DNA of 64,000 nucleotides from positions 7,766,729-7,830,728 of the forward strand of contig NW_023503293.1 of NCBI RefSeq assembly GCF_014529535.1, in the 5' to 3' direction. Below the pieces are notes generated by a model. It worked only from the letters and a program-made list of their open reading frames with translations, was not told the origin of the DNA and searched no databases. Shown piece after piece: positions 12,846-27,193 of this stretch. Numbering within the stretch: the stretch's first letter is position 1; each line of letters opens with the position of its first letter. The position numbers and the translations under genes were made by a program. This stretch comes from Bradysia coprophila (lineage: Eukaryota > Arthropoda > Insecta > Diptera > Sciaridae).

Positions 12846-15800
12846 ATGCACTTTTCTCATGTAAGCTTATAAGATACTTGCTGGATGAAGGTAGGCGTAA
12901 AGTCTGCTTTACCAGGCAATAGAATTCATTACTTATCAATGGGACAAACAATGTAAATGCTACACTCTGAAGTTGACCGATTCGAGGCGAAGCCGACGTC
13001 AGTCAACACACAAAAATACATTTGTGAGAGGTGAGGTATTTTACTCAAAAACTTCAGATAAAAGGTTCGTCGCCCAAATAAAATTTCCAGTCCACACCAG
13101 ACCTTTTCTGTTTAACAAAATGGACAAAATGCCGATTAGTTATTGAAGCTTACCCATTTGCTGTGTAGACCGATTTTCATAAATATGTCTATTGCTGTGG
13201 TATTGTCTCCCAATCTTCGATTGAAATATTTCTCCATGTTTTTGATTATGCAACCAAACGAGTCAAAATAACAATGTTCAAACCAGTACGTAATCTACTG
13301 TTACTCGCTTCGAAAACGAGTTCTGCCATCGACCGAAAACGCGTTTCAAGGAGTCTGATCAGAGCTGAAATTTCGCAAATTTAAGTTATAGAGTTTTAGT
13401 CGATTTTACTGGACACTATCGGAGTTTGAATGACGATCCAGCCTGTACTGAAGAAAAATTGCATCCACGCCGTCGTCGGTATATAAATTGTACCTAATAA
13501 TAGCCCATGTACTACCACAACCTACACGTCTAACATATCTTCAACAAATTAGCAAATAGAACAGAATTTTATTTCGGTTCTCGCTTAGAATTTCTTGCCC
13601 GCTAAAATCCCCATGAGAACCGAAAATGCAACGTGAAATGTGTGGAAAAAAAAACTTCGATTAAACTTCGATTCAGAAATTTATTGGATATAACCAGAGA
13701 ATGAACCGTTCGCATAGAGCTTTTAATGCATTAAATTGGAAGAAGATTGAGTGGTGGTGCAGCGGTGAATTTTTAACCATTCTAAACATTAGTTATTGTT
13801 AGCATGCAACCGCACACATATTTTCAATATGATACTCCACTCCATGTAAATTGTATTACCAAAATAAAGTAATTTTTTTGAAAATGGAACTTTGGAAGAT
13901 GTTTAACGGAGGAAATGTTTACTGGCTTTATTTAGGATGTGATGTTGGGTACGCTACATCAACTCTATTCATTGACATATACACGACATATTGTGGATTG
14001 TAATGTAATATGATTGCATATGAATCTATCCTTTCAGCAACGGGAACAATCGATTTGAGGTGGTCAATTTATTATGCTCGTAAAATATAAGAGTTTAAGG
14101 ACCAGACAAGAGTAAAGAGGCTATAAGGAATAATATTCCATGGGATCCACTTTTTCCCATCGCACACATAAACGAAAGAATGCCTTTTACCATCATCATT
14201 GAGACGTTACAACGGAGGAAAAAAAAACGGTACCTCCACTAAATTTATATGGATGTTTGGGGCCCATGTAAAATGGTTTTTATTATTCCCCGTTGAGCGA
14301 TTTTATTGTATTTGTTTTCATACAGTCAAATGAACAGCGAAGGAAAGCAAAAGTTATATTTTGTTTGAATAAATATGTGTGTGATGTTGATGTACAATAT
14401 ATACAATTGATTCGGATGTCGTCAACATATATTATACTACATCGTTATATCACACCAGATGGTAAATGAAGAGGTTTAGAAGCAAAACGAACTTTGCTGA
14501 CTGTATTTTGGACGTTAAAACAAACCATCTTCGAAGATTTGTTTTGCACTGACCTTTGTATAGTGACGCTACTCCTAGAGCGGGAGCGAGTTTGTTTTTT
14601 GAATAAACTGTTGGTAGTTCTTGGAAAACCCATCATCTAAATAGATGTAAAAGAAGAAAGAAAAAGAAGACATTCGAAACGAGCGCAAGGCTCAAAGTAT
14701 CAGAGTCTATCTCTAGATTTAGCTCTATCTGTGGTAAGAGCAATGTCTAGTGCCACCCACGTCGCGACGTGTGAAAATGTGACAAATTCTCTCTGTAAAA
14801 CCTGCTTTAGCTGTCTAAAATTAACCTTTTGCATGATAGCGCAGCATAATTGTCAATCTCAGCAACGCAAAATTGATCGTGTCTCTTCGGCCTTATGAAA
14901 TGAAGTTAATATCTAGCAAGACTATCAAAACATCCGACCGGGCTACGAAAACGAATTCAACTGAAAACTGACTATTGAAACTGCAAACCCTTAGCAAATA
15001 ACAATTTTGCATGCATCCTACCAAGGTAAGTGGAGTAAACATAATTCTCAGCAAGCACAACGAATTTTTCTTTTCTTAAATTAATTTACGTGCTCAGTGA
15101 CACCGTCTTGTATGTATACCACAGTCTTTTGAAAGTATGACGTGTTTTTAATGTGATTAGCATCTCCTTCGTTTCTTTTTTCTTTATTATTTAACGTTCA
15201 TCTGGACGGGGGGAACATGGAAAATTTAATCTTGAGAGAATTTTTCGTTTTTTCGTTGTCTGAATATCTTTATTTAATGTATAAAGCGTCAGTTTGAGTG
15301 TTCTAATGATTTTGTTCCGAAGAAAATCGTACCCATCACTGTCGGAATTTCAAGCGGTACATAGAGGTCCCCTTTATAATATTGAGAATGTATTTATAAT
15401 GAACTAAACATACGAACTTTACGATTTGACCTTATCAAAGTCATGGCTTCAGATTTTATGTTTACAAAACAAAACGACCATAAAAGATGTCGACCGTAAT
15501 TAAAGAAATTGACAAAGTACGCAGAAGGAAATATGGATCGACATTTAAATATTTTAGAGATTACCAGTACGCGACCGAATGAGTTGTGGAATTTGGACTT
15601 AATCTCTCAGGAATTACACTTCGAATTGGAAACATTATTTTTCTTTTTGGATATGTCGACATCTGCTAGGCATCGGGCAATGTGGCACACGCGATCATAG
15701 TATGCACCCTTTTACGACATGTAACGAAAAGTCATGACTGTGCCAGATTCGCCCCTTAGAGCTGAATCTGGCACACCATCAATTTGTATGGTGTGCCAGA

Positions 15801-16140
15801 TTACCCCACGCCTTGAAAGCAATCTCACACAATTCTAAATCCCAAATTTTTATCTGTTTAAATGTAGCTGATGGCAAATATATAATTTCATAAAGGAACA
15901 TCAGAGGACAAGGGAAACTCAGAATAAAATAAAATTCGCCAGAGCCCAGCCCGAACTTAAAATGTTATAAGAGTAGATTTTCACTGGTCGTTATTTTGTG
16001 GTATTGCTTGAAATATGAAGAAATAAATAAAAATTCCAGGTGCTCACAGTTTCTCAAGACGAATATACGGAGCCCAAATTTTACTTAAAATACCCTGATG
16101 GCAGAAAATGCCTAAATTTTTTAAAATATCCAACCCACAA
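12846..16140. other. Long intergenic stretch
   Basis: AT-rich, with no exon that can be supported by homology or splicing and no clear element borders. Confidence 0.4.
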
Positions 16141-16146
16141 AAATAT

Positions 16147-16413
16147 GGACCTACAATTATTAAAAGATTTGTATGTGCAGAATAAGCACCAGCTGGTCTA
16201 CAGACAAAAACATTTTGTATTGTAAACAATTCAAAAACAACCTACTCACAGTGCATTTCTACGTTAACGTCATCTATGCGTAATACGTATTTTACGTATG
16301 ATTGAAGTAAATAAACACATTGTTAAGAATGTGTTTTGATCGTTTATCATACAAGAAGTGTGTAGATCAGATTATTCTGCACATACAAATCTTTTAAAAA
16401 TTGTAGAGCTAAA
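16147..16413. repeat. Inverted repeat, about 55-bp arms
   Basis: The word aaaagatttgtatgtgcagaat in the left arm (16147-16203) recurs inverted as attctgcacatacaaatcttt in the right arm (16362-16413), with matching flanks. The left arm lies in a 61-codon frame that I do not recognise. Confidence 0.5.
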
Positions 16414-19400
16414 TTTTCTAAATACGCGACCGAATCTCTTTTTAGAATTAAAATTTGAAACTTTCAGTGATTGCTTGAACTTATCCCCAAATGAATTGAC
16501 CTAAAAACTGTAATCCCATATTTTTATCTGTGCTTGCAACGTGCAAGGAAAATTTAACTTTTCGTCACTGCGTTCGGAAATACTCATTGAGACAACCGAG
16601 TAATAAATGTTTTTAGGCACACGACACGCGAATTCATATCTAACTGTCTAAAAAAAAGTATTCACCACTCGGTTGCATAAATAACTGTTTCACGCACTAG
16701 TGTGAAAAGAAACCATCGAATGGTTGTACGGAACGGAAATACGAAAAAATAATGTGAGACACAACGTAATTTTACCAAAAAAATTTGTAAAAATAAATTT
16801 TAAATCCTAAAATCATATAATTTGAAAATGCAAACATATTTAACACACATCAGGACAGACCACGGTCTTTTCGTAAATAATTTCTGTGGGCACGCCGTAT
16901 TATTGTTATATTCATTGATTGATTGATTGATTCGTTTTATCCACTTAATAACTTCATTTAAAAAATGAAAAAAAAAAAATGTTCATCGAGGTAAATTACC
17001 TCTTGAAACATGAAGTGAAAAGATTATCGGCTGTTGGTTGGTTTTTTTTTCTTTCTTTCTCGGTCACACAAGAGAGAATAAATAATTCGATAAAAACTAA
17101 TTCATTGTTTCAAAATCGAAATCGAAAGTGCCAATTTTGTATCTCGCATTTAATTTTAATTTTTTTTTCTTCTTTCGTTGGTTTTTATGTTTTGTTTGAA
17201 AACCGTTAAATCACTTTAAGTAATAACTTAGCTTTTTATTCATTATTGTTTTCGATGGGCCTTTCAAGCATTTTTTTTCTTCGTCTTCATAATTGACCCA
17301 AACATCCGCTTCGACCTCAAAATAAGTTCAATTTACATGTTTGTAAATTGCGTGTTAACGGGTTTTTAATACAAATATTATTCAATTAGAAATAAGGCGT
17401 AAGTGAAGAAGTAACCGTGTGTAGTAGTGACATCAGAACGTTTAGAAATGCTGACAAGCGGAGTTTGTTCCTATCAAATTTTGTCGGAACAAATAGCGAT
17501 AAAATTGTTGGCTAAATAGCTGCTGATGTTAAAATAGTAATTTATGCAACAATTTGCGAAAAGTGATTGTTTTTGTCACTGTATTAGGGGAAATAGTCTT
17601 TCAGATGCCATTCACACACCAAAAGGTTATCTGGAAATCCTTTTTGTCACTAGTTATAGAAAGTAGACGCTCAAAATATTTTGATTTGATTGTTCTATTG
17701 TTGTCGTGTTCGACATCTTTCTGACTGCTGCAATCCACCAGTGAAACAATGCATGGAAATAGTGAACATTTGACGACGGAATAGCCACCGGTTCCATCAA
17801 AAACTCGAAATACCGATAAATTCCCCATCCCAGAATCTCACTTTTATTTATTTATTTTTCGGTTCACCAAGTACACGCCGAGGAGTTAGGTAAAATATTC
17901 CCTTTTTTTCATTAACGGAACATTTGGGAATCGTTTCGAGTTTAGCCAATGATATTTATCCAAGACGAAAAACAGATTATTTTAGTCAAGCAGAATTATA
18001 TCTTCATAGTATTAACCCATTTAATGCACACATACTTGACCCAATATTTCGGTTTTCGTGAGATAATTCTTAATACAAAAAACATATGGTGTACGGACCG
18101 TGTGGAATATTACGTACGGTGTATATACATCTTCTATCCATTGTATTATGAACATATCGTTAATACTCATCTTATATATAAAATGGATAGATTTGCCGAA
18201 CACAAGACAATAGTAAATTATATGATTGGAGTCGTTGGAATATACTTGTACACATTGGTTAAAATGATAATGCAGTGACGACAGAAACCCATAAAGCTTA
18301 TCAGGTTTATCATTTTTATTATTTTGAAGGAAACGTTTACGTTTTTTTTTGTCTCAGAGAGTAACCGCAGTCGGTTAAATGAGCGAAAATAAAATTTATT
18401 TTTCCGTAACATTAAACCCTTTAGAATTTTGCTGCAGAAATTGTTTTTAGAAAATTTTTCTGTTGATTGACAAAAATAATCTTTACATTTGCCGAGGAAA
18501 TGTTACCCTTTTCGCAAACACCATCTGTGGTGTTAAAAATTAGAGCGGTGGTCTGGTTGAGCAAATCGTATGTAAGACCAAATGAAGTGAACGATTATGT
18601 CTCAATTTATTGCAAATACAACAAAAGAATTAACAGAACACATGCATTCTGGGTGGCATGTCTACCGTCCATACGTAAAAGAATATCGCTTATTGAATCT
18701 ATGGTTTTACGTCGTTCCGTTTTTTCATATGATAGACCCGCCTCGAAGCTTCTAGTATGAAAATACTGGAAAATTCGAAGCCGAATGACGAGTCTAAATA
18801 AATCTATGGAAGTGCTAACAGCGTATGTATAGAAACATAATCTACATCTGCTGACGACAAGGTTAAAAGCGATTGAGCTAGGATTGTGGTTTCTTATATT
18901 GGGCAATATTATAATCAAATTACTGAAGTGATAGATTTTGTACGAATCACTATATTTTGTGTAAACCAACGCACTATTATTCATTATCATTTGAACAATC
19001 AACCTGTTACAGACGGCTGTAATCTGTTATCGACAACTACAGCAATACTAAATGACAAGGTGACAAGGGACTAATGAGGCCTTTTCTTAGCAAAAAGCAT
19101 GTTCAAAACAAATGAAGTAAAAGATTTTTGAAATTAATCTCATAAAAAACCTTTTACCAAATGAACTTTTAAAACTGTTAATATACTTTCCGTGGTACAT
19201 TTGGGACTAAACCTATCTTGCCCGTTTCTCTTCTATATACTCATTGAAAAGTATAACCTGAAGTGAATCATAATTCGGCAATCAACGTCATAATCGCCTT
19301 CGAAAAGATGATCGCCTAGAATACAATGTAATGGTAAAACTCGACGTTGAGTGAATGATTAGAGATTTGCGACCCTGATCCCTATTATTAAATTCTAAAT

Positions 19401-20321
19401 TATTTTGGTTCGTTGGTTAGAAAATGTCTATTGTCGCTAGTCAGACTAGCGTTGCGAATCGTGTCAAGTCGCGTACAATATGGAGATTATAGTACAAAGT
19501 GTCATAAATAAAACATAAAATGTCTCGCTCTTAATAGCCTTCTCCTATCATATGAATCATCTTTATTAAGTTGTTGATAATAATGCACACTGCAACTGTA
19601 AAGTAATAAAAAAGCCTTTTCAAATTTTGTATGGAAAAACTTTTACCTTTTCCGTTCCGTAGTGTATATTAATTGCATTACACTAAAAACAAACAGGAAA
19701 CAAAGTTGCTGTTTCCTTTTTTTTTTACATTACATTTACTCAAAGTATTTGTTTTCGTAAAAGTTATTTTTATTTTATTTTTTGCGCCCATAAAAGACGT
19801 TGTTAGTTTTCTGTGCTATGTATTTATTTATGCACTTTTAAGACAACACAGACGGTAGGTATTATATTCGAAATCGGTATCACTGTCCATATAAATTATT
19901 CAATTTTGCCGATAGCCAATAAATCAGAACAGCTCGTTAAATATATCTGTAATTTTCTTCAACATTTAATTCAAACAAATTGAAAGTGAAAACACAAATT
20001 TGAACACAATGCGGTTAATCCAAGTGAAAGAAATGTACGGTAGATACACGTATAAATCGGTTGGTAATACATCTATACGAATAGGTATGTATATACGAAA
20101 ATGGTTTTATGCTGTTAAATAAGTATAAATAATACACAAAACCTCTTTAGCATTGTTTTAATTTGAATGTTGGATAAATGGCCACGATATACTTTACTTT
20201 AACACAACAACTGAAAGTATTCAACTTAATCCGATAGTCTATGCATAAATTTTTATGTACATTTGATACATTATGATACCGAGAATGGAAAATGGAAATA
20301 AATACATATAGGTTCCGATGA
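16414..20321. other. Long intergenic stretch
   Basis: Mostly AT-rich. Contains a gatt microsatellite (about 16916-16933) and a ctgttatcgacaactacagc word at 19025-19044 shared with 47084-47103. No gene is supportable. Confidence 0.4.
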
Positions 20322-20322
20322 C

Positions 20323-21232
20323 AGGCCTTCCACTCAACGTAAAAGTATATTCGTAAAATTGTAGAAATTTTTTAATTACTTTTTGACCAGGAACAATTTT
20401 TGAGAAAACGTTTTCTCAAATTTTCCGAAGGTTTTTCACATTATCACAAAAAACATTATTTATTTTTTTGATAAACTATGGAAAAATATAAAAAAAGATG
20501 AGAAAATTTCTTCCCAAAAATAGTGCATAGTCACGGTGAGCTTATAAAAAAAATTATTCGATCTATCGTGGACAAGAAATGTCTTTCGTGGTTTTTGTAG
20601 AGGGCAGCACCACGAGTCGAAATAAAAAAAAAATATTTCGATGGGAAATTTTTTAATAGATTGATTTTTTTGTTTTTTTGGGGCCTGCGGGAAGCTTTGA
20701 AGACTGTTTGGAACCTACTGGCGACTCGTTAGATCACAAAAATATAGTTGCTGTTTATCCTGAGGTTTAAGCTTTACAGCGATACCAATTATGATATTTA
20801 TGACTACCAACAAACATCTTTTACGAAGTAAATGTCATTCAAAAAGGTCGCTACGAATTTGCTGTATCACGCGTGGATGATTTCTATTTTGTCTCAAAAA
20901 ATATGTTTAGTTATTCCAGTCGAAACCACTGAAACCACAGATGACCTCTCCAAGGGTACTGAGCGAGAGAAATAGGTTCATTGTCAGACGTGTTTTCCCC
21001 AGGTGCGGTTAGAATCATCGGGGGTCCATAAGAACCTATATAATTTCATACGCAATAGTTATCGTAGGTCTTTCGTAGCAGATAAGTCTTGACTTGTCAG
21101 TCACCCTAAATAGTGTCAGAGCAAAGCTTTTTTTTGCCTTAATGTAGTATCATTAGGTTTTCTACATTAGCCGTTTGTAGTTTCTGAAGGCTTGGATTAG
21201 TTTAAAAGAATTTGTAGATGGTGGAAGGCCTG
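20323..21232. mobile_element. Element with ACAGGCCTTCCAC inverted ends
   Basis: The left end acaggccttccac and right end gtggaaggcctgt are exact inverses. The termini resemble those of the hAT element at 34201 (CAGGCCTCTCAC). The interior (about 20530-20870) matches 60644-61560 without that copy's extra hairpin. No TSD was seen and there is no transposase frame. Confidence 0.65.
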
Positions 21233-24200
21233 TGACTGATGTACACCGATAGCATAATCTTAGAGAATAAAATAAAAGAAAAACAAAAAAAAAATCAAAT
21301 AAATAGTTAAACCTAAAGCGGAGTAATATTTTTTTTGGTGTTAAACGTCGATCCGTAGTGCAAGTGCCGTGCTAAGTGGTACCTACGTAATAATGGTATC
21401 TGATTATGTTTACAAATTAACATAAGTGATAAACTGTAAATGAAATAGAAATGAAAAAGTGAAATGAATTGTTTTAATCGCCAGCACGAAATTGTTGTCT
21501 TTGAGAGGGGATGGATAGATAATAATATTAAAGTTTTATCTCTGAAAAAAAAAAGTTTTTGTTTTGTGTGTTTTTTTTTCGTTTTTGTTTTTCATTTTTC
21601 AGAGTTTTTACTTTATTTCATTTTGATGTGTATAAAACACTGGATATCCGAACCGAATAAGTGTGGATATGGATAGATAGATGTAAAATTGTTGTATGGG
21701 CAATAATGAAATTGAAATTCTCAATTTTTAGTTGATTGTTGAAAGCGAAGTAGTTAACATCATGTTTTAAAATTTATTAATAGTTTTTTTGTTTGGTTTT
21801 GTTGGATTTTAAAAATTTGCTGAGGCTTTTTTGTGTGTTTTAAATTTTTCTGTCGGAATAGTGTCTGTGTTGACATTTTTAAATTAAACAAAAATGTTTT
21901 GATAAAAATGTAAAAATTAATTTTTATTTCGCTCATTGAATTCATTCCAATTTTAATTTCGGAAAATATTATTGAAATTATCGATGTCATTTAATTTGCT
22001 TCCATCCATATACAATACACAATTATGTGAATCGTGAATCATTAATTTTTTGTTGTTGTTTTGTTTTGTTTTATCGCTTTAAATATTAAACAATAAAAAG
22101 GAAATCAACAATAAATTCAAAGAAGTGAAGTTTTATGATTGCTGAAGTAGTCGCGTTATTATGTTAGGCTGTAATTCATTTTCATGACTGCCTCCGGAAA
22201 TTTGTATTTTGTGGACTATGATTGTTAAACATTTCTCTCGTTTTTTTGATGATGATCATGATGATGATTTTTGTTCTTCTCTTTCGGTCACAAAAAACAA
22301 TTAATTCTACAATGCATCTAGCTGACCTACTCATCTACTGATTGTAACCCTGTATCGTGACCTATACCCACGTAATGACCGTGTTCGTGTCAATTGTTAG
22401 TTTTAATGAGCTTAAAACGTTTTTACCCGACCGACTTAAGCTTTGAGTACAATTAATTTTTCATATAAATTCGCTCGTTTGTAATTTAGGGAAAACCGGA
22501 ATTAATGCAAGCCGCTATATGCAGCGAGTAGTTGAAAAATACCATCACAACAATGATTACAATAATGACTCCAAAATTGATCTCATAAATAGTTATTTAT
22601 GCCACCGAGTGATCAATGCTTTATTAATCACACGATGTGTGTTGTCACACTCGGCCTACGACATCGAGTGACAATCCAAATATTTAGTGTTTAAAAAATA
22701 GTTAATTGTTTATCGAGGGAAGAAATTATGAAATTCTAACAAGAATTATTGTTGGAATTTTTCGGCTTTTTGCTTCCAGAGATGAACGCAGGCGAGAAAA
22801 TAGCCATTTACTTACCTCAGATGAAACTTCGCGAGCCTTTGTGGTGAAAACTGTTGTGTTTACCTCGAGAAAAAATTTCACTTTCTCGAATGAACACCAT
22901 CGAAATAGAACCAACTTTTCCCTAGGTAAACAAATAACTATTTCATATGTGCGAGGTGTGATTAACCGTTTTTCTCTAAGAAACAAAAACATCAATTCGG
23001 GAGATGTGCTACATGCACACCACACTGAAACATAGCATTTTATATAAATGTGAGACGAACTTTTAACGTTAATTGAAATAATAGCGTCCCGTCTGTACAT
23101 TTTCTCATGAATATATTATCGACAAAGTGTATAGTGGTGGTCAAGGATAGTGGAAAAAAGTGTGTTTAGTTGTCGTGTCGTAGGATTATAGCACTCCAAA
23201 ATAATTTGATTTCAAAATTAGAATTTGCTCTTATTTCCTTCAAACTTATTCGCACCAACAGATCTCATTGTCTCACAATCATTGCAGAAACTTCGTTGCT
23301 TAATTTCTGAAAAAAAAAACGATGAAAAATTTGAACATACAAAGTGGATTTTATCACACACAAAACATTCTCTCATCCGATATTTTCCCGACAATTCTAA
23401 TAAATAAATGTTTCAAAAGTTTTGAAATTTTGTTGACATGGCATTCAGCTTCAATGTTTGATATGTAAACACCATTCCTGTTTTCCGTACGATGTTTAGA
23501 TGTTAACCATTTTAACGTCGAAATACGTGCGGTCTTCGGATCTATGTGGATGTGCGGTGATGCCAAAGCAATATGTTGAGTGTAGAGATTAGTATTGGAA
23601 CTGAGGTCAGTCCATTATCACGTGAGGCCGAGGTTCAAGTCATTACTTCATTGATATGAAATTTTTAAACTCGTTTCACATCAGGGGTTTAGTGAGTAAA
23701 ATAATTTAGTAACTGTTCGGAATTCTGTGTTTTGCCTTGTGTTGTTGCATCCCTCGCCTTCGGCTTGAGCCCGAAACGCCACACCTGGCAAAATAAAAAG
23801 TTCCAAACAAGGACGTAATTCGCTATTATTTTCATCTATGCCTTTCGGAGCCTTGAAATATTCTAAGTACTGGCGTGCCAGACAAGTTCAAAATTTTGAA
23901 TTTTCCTCTTGTCAGGAAACGGTCTTTCACTGTGCAGAAATGAGGATCAGAGATGATTTCAGGTTTCAGTTTTTCTGCACGGACAAAGCCGCCTCTATGA
24001 CACTATAAACAAAAGGGGAGAAAAATCAAAAACCAAGTCTGGGGTTCCCTTTGTGCTATGATGCATGTTCGCTTACAGAATACAAATTTCGTGTTACGAT
24101 GGAATGGCTCATATGTCTGTTTTGCACATCGAAACTGTTTCTGCTAAAAATAGGAACTTGCGTTAAGGTTAAAGCGTTATAACGACATTGAAGATAGAAT

Positions 24201-27117
24201 AACCAAAAATGTCAGAAACCGTATTTTGAGAAAACAAAATTTTCGGATGAAATTTGTAAAACACATCGAACGAACAGGAAACTGGGTAAAATTCGAAATG
24301 TTCGCAAAATTCAATAAGTCAAACTAATGGAAAATTGACAATTTTGCTGAGAAAACTGTGTTTTCAGTTTTGCAAATTTCCTTGCCATAAATAATTTCGT
24401 ATATGAAGAGAGCTGCTTTACTTTCCGAAAGTGGTACATATACACCATCTGCGTGGCAAAAATCTAGTGATTCATAATTTATCACATTTATACTGTGAAG
24501 CAAATACGTTTTTTGCTTCAAAAATTTTTCCATCAAAACAACAGCATCTCACAAATTCAGAAATTACCATCACACCATATACCACACAACGTTATTATTA
24601 TATCGGATCGAGAGCGCCAACTTTCAACCAATTTTCTATGCGATACAGAATGGAGAAGAAGAAGAAAAAAATTGAGCAAAAAGGTAACTTCCGCAAATGT
24701 AACGTAGAAAATGAAATTGTTGTTTTTTTGGTTGAGACAAAGAGTGTCACAAATTCCAGACCAAGACCACGACCAATTTGTAAACAATTTAAATTTGAGA
24801 CATTAAAATCACTTTTGCTGGAAAGAAAAATGATTTGGGCATTAACGTATTGTGTTGTTAAACATTCGAAAGGTGAACAGATTAGAATTCTGTGAAATAT
24901 TTTGACTCCGGATTAGTCCGATGAAAATTCGAAATGAAAAGTGGCAAGGGATAAACCAACACAACGTTGAATCACAACCCATTCTCATATATCAGAATGC
25001 GTTGCAATTTATTTTTCAATTGATTTCAACTCATCCCATGATCCACCCAAAAATCATCCGAGATTCTATAATCAAAAAAAAAAATCTATTCAGAATCCGT
25101 TTGTTCATCAGTTTGTAGTCTTCTCCAGACTTTGAATTTCGACTTATTTTCATTCAAAAATGTTTTGTATTGTCCTCGTGGGCAGTTAAATTTAATTGAT
25201 CTTCGCTTCGTTAAAACTGTGTTATAAACTACGTCCTACTAATGTATGGGACCGGATTCATTGATATACAGTGTTAACGGAACACTGTATAACATTTAAA
25301 TAGATTTACGCTCACATTCCCATAGTCTACATACTTCTACATACTCCTACAATATTTCAATTTAAGTGAAGTTAAATGTAACGTATTAGTATCGCTTTCA
25401 ACTCTTACTAATTCGATACAAGCTCAAGTCGACAATAGGATATACATATCTCCGTCTAAACAATAGCGCTTGCCGAAAGGAAATTCACCAAGTTTGATTG
25501 AAAAACAACATCACAATGGGGATGTCTACTTTATGACGGATATTCCAATAAATTGTTTGTCGAATAAAACTTTCAACGGGAAATGGAGTATTTGTAAATT
25601 CTGAATATCAAATACCGTTCCACCAATTCCTAGATAAACTTGACGATACGAAAGCTCTTCAGTTCGCTTCGAAATGGTGAGCCAGTAATAAGCTTGTCAA
25701 AATATATTTCGCATAAATACCCAAACGAAAAAATTCACGAATATGTGTGCTGTGCGAGAGGTCTTTTATTCGTTGGCACAAGAAAATAGGCCTCACCACT
25801 TGGGTGGGTCAGGTCAATTGAGTGAAAACTGGTTCAATAGATTTTTGAATCAATAATAATTATTCTAAAGGACCGCAGGCCATTAGTTTTGTTTGTTCAG
25901 AGTAGGGACTCTCTTCTTGACATTTATTCCATTCCACTCTATTTTCTGAATTAAGAAAAAATTCGTATGAATTATGGTCGTCGCAACACTAATTACAGAA
26001 GTTATTTTGTTGTCAATAGACAAATTGGTAATTATACTTTCAGATCGATCGACTTCGTCGTTAATTTTTTTATTAATTCGATTGAAAAATGGATAAATCG
26101 TCACGTGACTCCGACACACGATACAAAAAACGTTGTTCCTACTCTGTATTTTTTGTCGAACTCGACTCGTGATTCTAAAACTCCCCTTCAGCTGGGAGCT
26201 GGAAAATATCCTTTTGCTTTCTATATTACGCAACAAGGTAATACTATCCATCTACGAACTTATCCTCAAGAATTCCGTTCTACATCGATACGTCGATTAA
26301 AAGAAAAATTTAAGAAATCATTCAAGTTATGGTGGTACGGACATTTTCTGTTTGAACGTTTTTATCGCGCACAGCCTCAGAAGTTCGGTATACTAGATAG
26401 TGTTTTAATCAGTTCGATATCTCTCAAGCGATAAAGTCGTATTTGATCTTTGATTTGATTCTTTATTTATCCCAATGTCTAATAGACCAATGTCTAATTG
26501 TCAAAAAAACATTTTTTTGCACTCCTGATTATCATTCTTCACGCTGGCATTCTGTTTCATTAAAATATTGTGCAGTCAAAATTTCATTATTATCCTTTTG
26601 GCCTGTCAAACTTACCGTTTCCGTTTCTGTTTGCGTTGTTGTTCATAGAATCTGACGTTCTCTTATAGGGATATTTCGAGTGATTGTCTTTCGTAAGATC
26701 CTGACTTTCAGTCAATGGAAATAAATAATTCGTCTGGTTCCGGTGATTCTATATTCGTCCAGCTTCACATAACTATACTTAGGTCAATAAATGAAGGGAA
26801 CACTGGCAACTCACACTTATTTCATTTAAAGTAATAGCACAAGAAACGTCGTAAATCGAATAGAAATTTTGATTTTTCATTTATAAGTCGATAAATATGA
26901 TCAAATCGGCGATATAATTTCCTTCCATAGATATATATTATTGATGACAATGTTAAACGTCTCTCCGTATTGTTGGCGAATTCAGAAATCAATGCAGAAA
27001 ATCCCGGTCGTTTGTTCAAATATAATTTTCTGATTTATTTGATCCGATTTTTTATTATCATTTTTGAAGTAAAAAGGAATAAAACATTTCAAACCAAAGT
27101 GAAAAATATGTGTGAAA
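21233..27117. other. Long intergenic stretch
   Basis: AT-rich with scattered frames of up to 155 codons that overlap on both strands and match nothing I know. A segment at about 22597-22675 (accgagtgatcaatgcttta..) belongs to a small repeat family also seen near 16600 and 30303. Confidence 0.4.
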
Positions 27118-27193
27118 ATGACTTTTATATATTTATATACCGTTATGCTGGCACTGAAAGGGATTATTGTGAACGGCGAAAGACAAATAACAG
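27118..27193 (+). CDS. Candidate signal-peptide exon of the serine protease gene
   Basis: The sequence starts ATG and reads MTFIYLYTVMLALKGIIV, then NGERQIT, and is followed by a good donor (cag/gtgaga). It looks like a secretion signal. It ends in phase 1, exactly what the first catalytic-domain exon at 30739 needs. The join would give a Glu codon just before the propeptide Cys. The intervening intron would be about 3.5 kb and full of repeats. The link is inferred; other small exons, for example a clip domain, could lie between. Confidence 0.42.

Noticed and set aside
16040..16225. 61-codon frame with protein-like look (FYLKYPDGRK)
   Set aside because: Preceded by a possible ttccag acceptor, but part of it is an arm of an inverted repeat and no partner exon or family was found.
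24431..24895. 154-codon frame rich in Lys and Arg
   Set aside because: Composition follows the AT-rich DNA, two other frames overlap it, and no family is recognised.
25967..26434. 155-codon plus-strand frame
   Set aside because: One of the longest frames outside genes, but it overlaps an open minus-strand frame, has no recognisable domain and shows no splice-supported neighbours. Could be real; not supportable.
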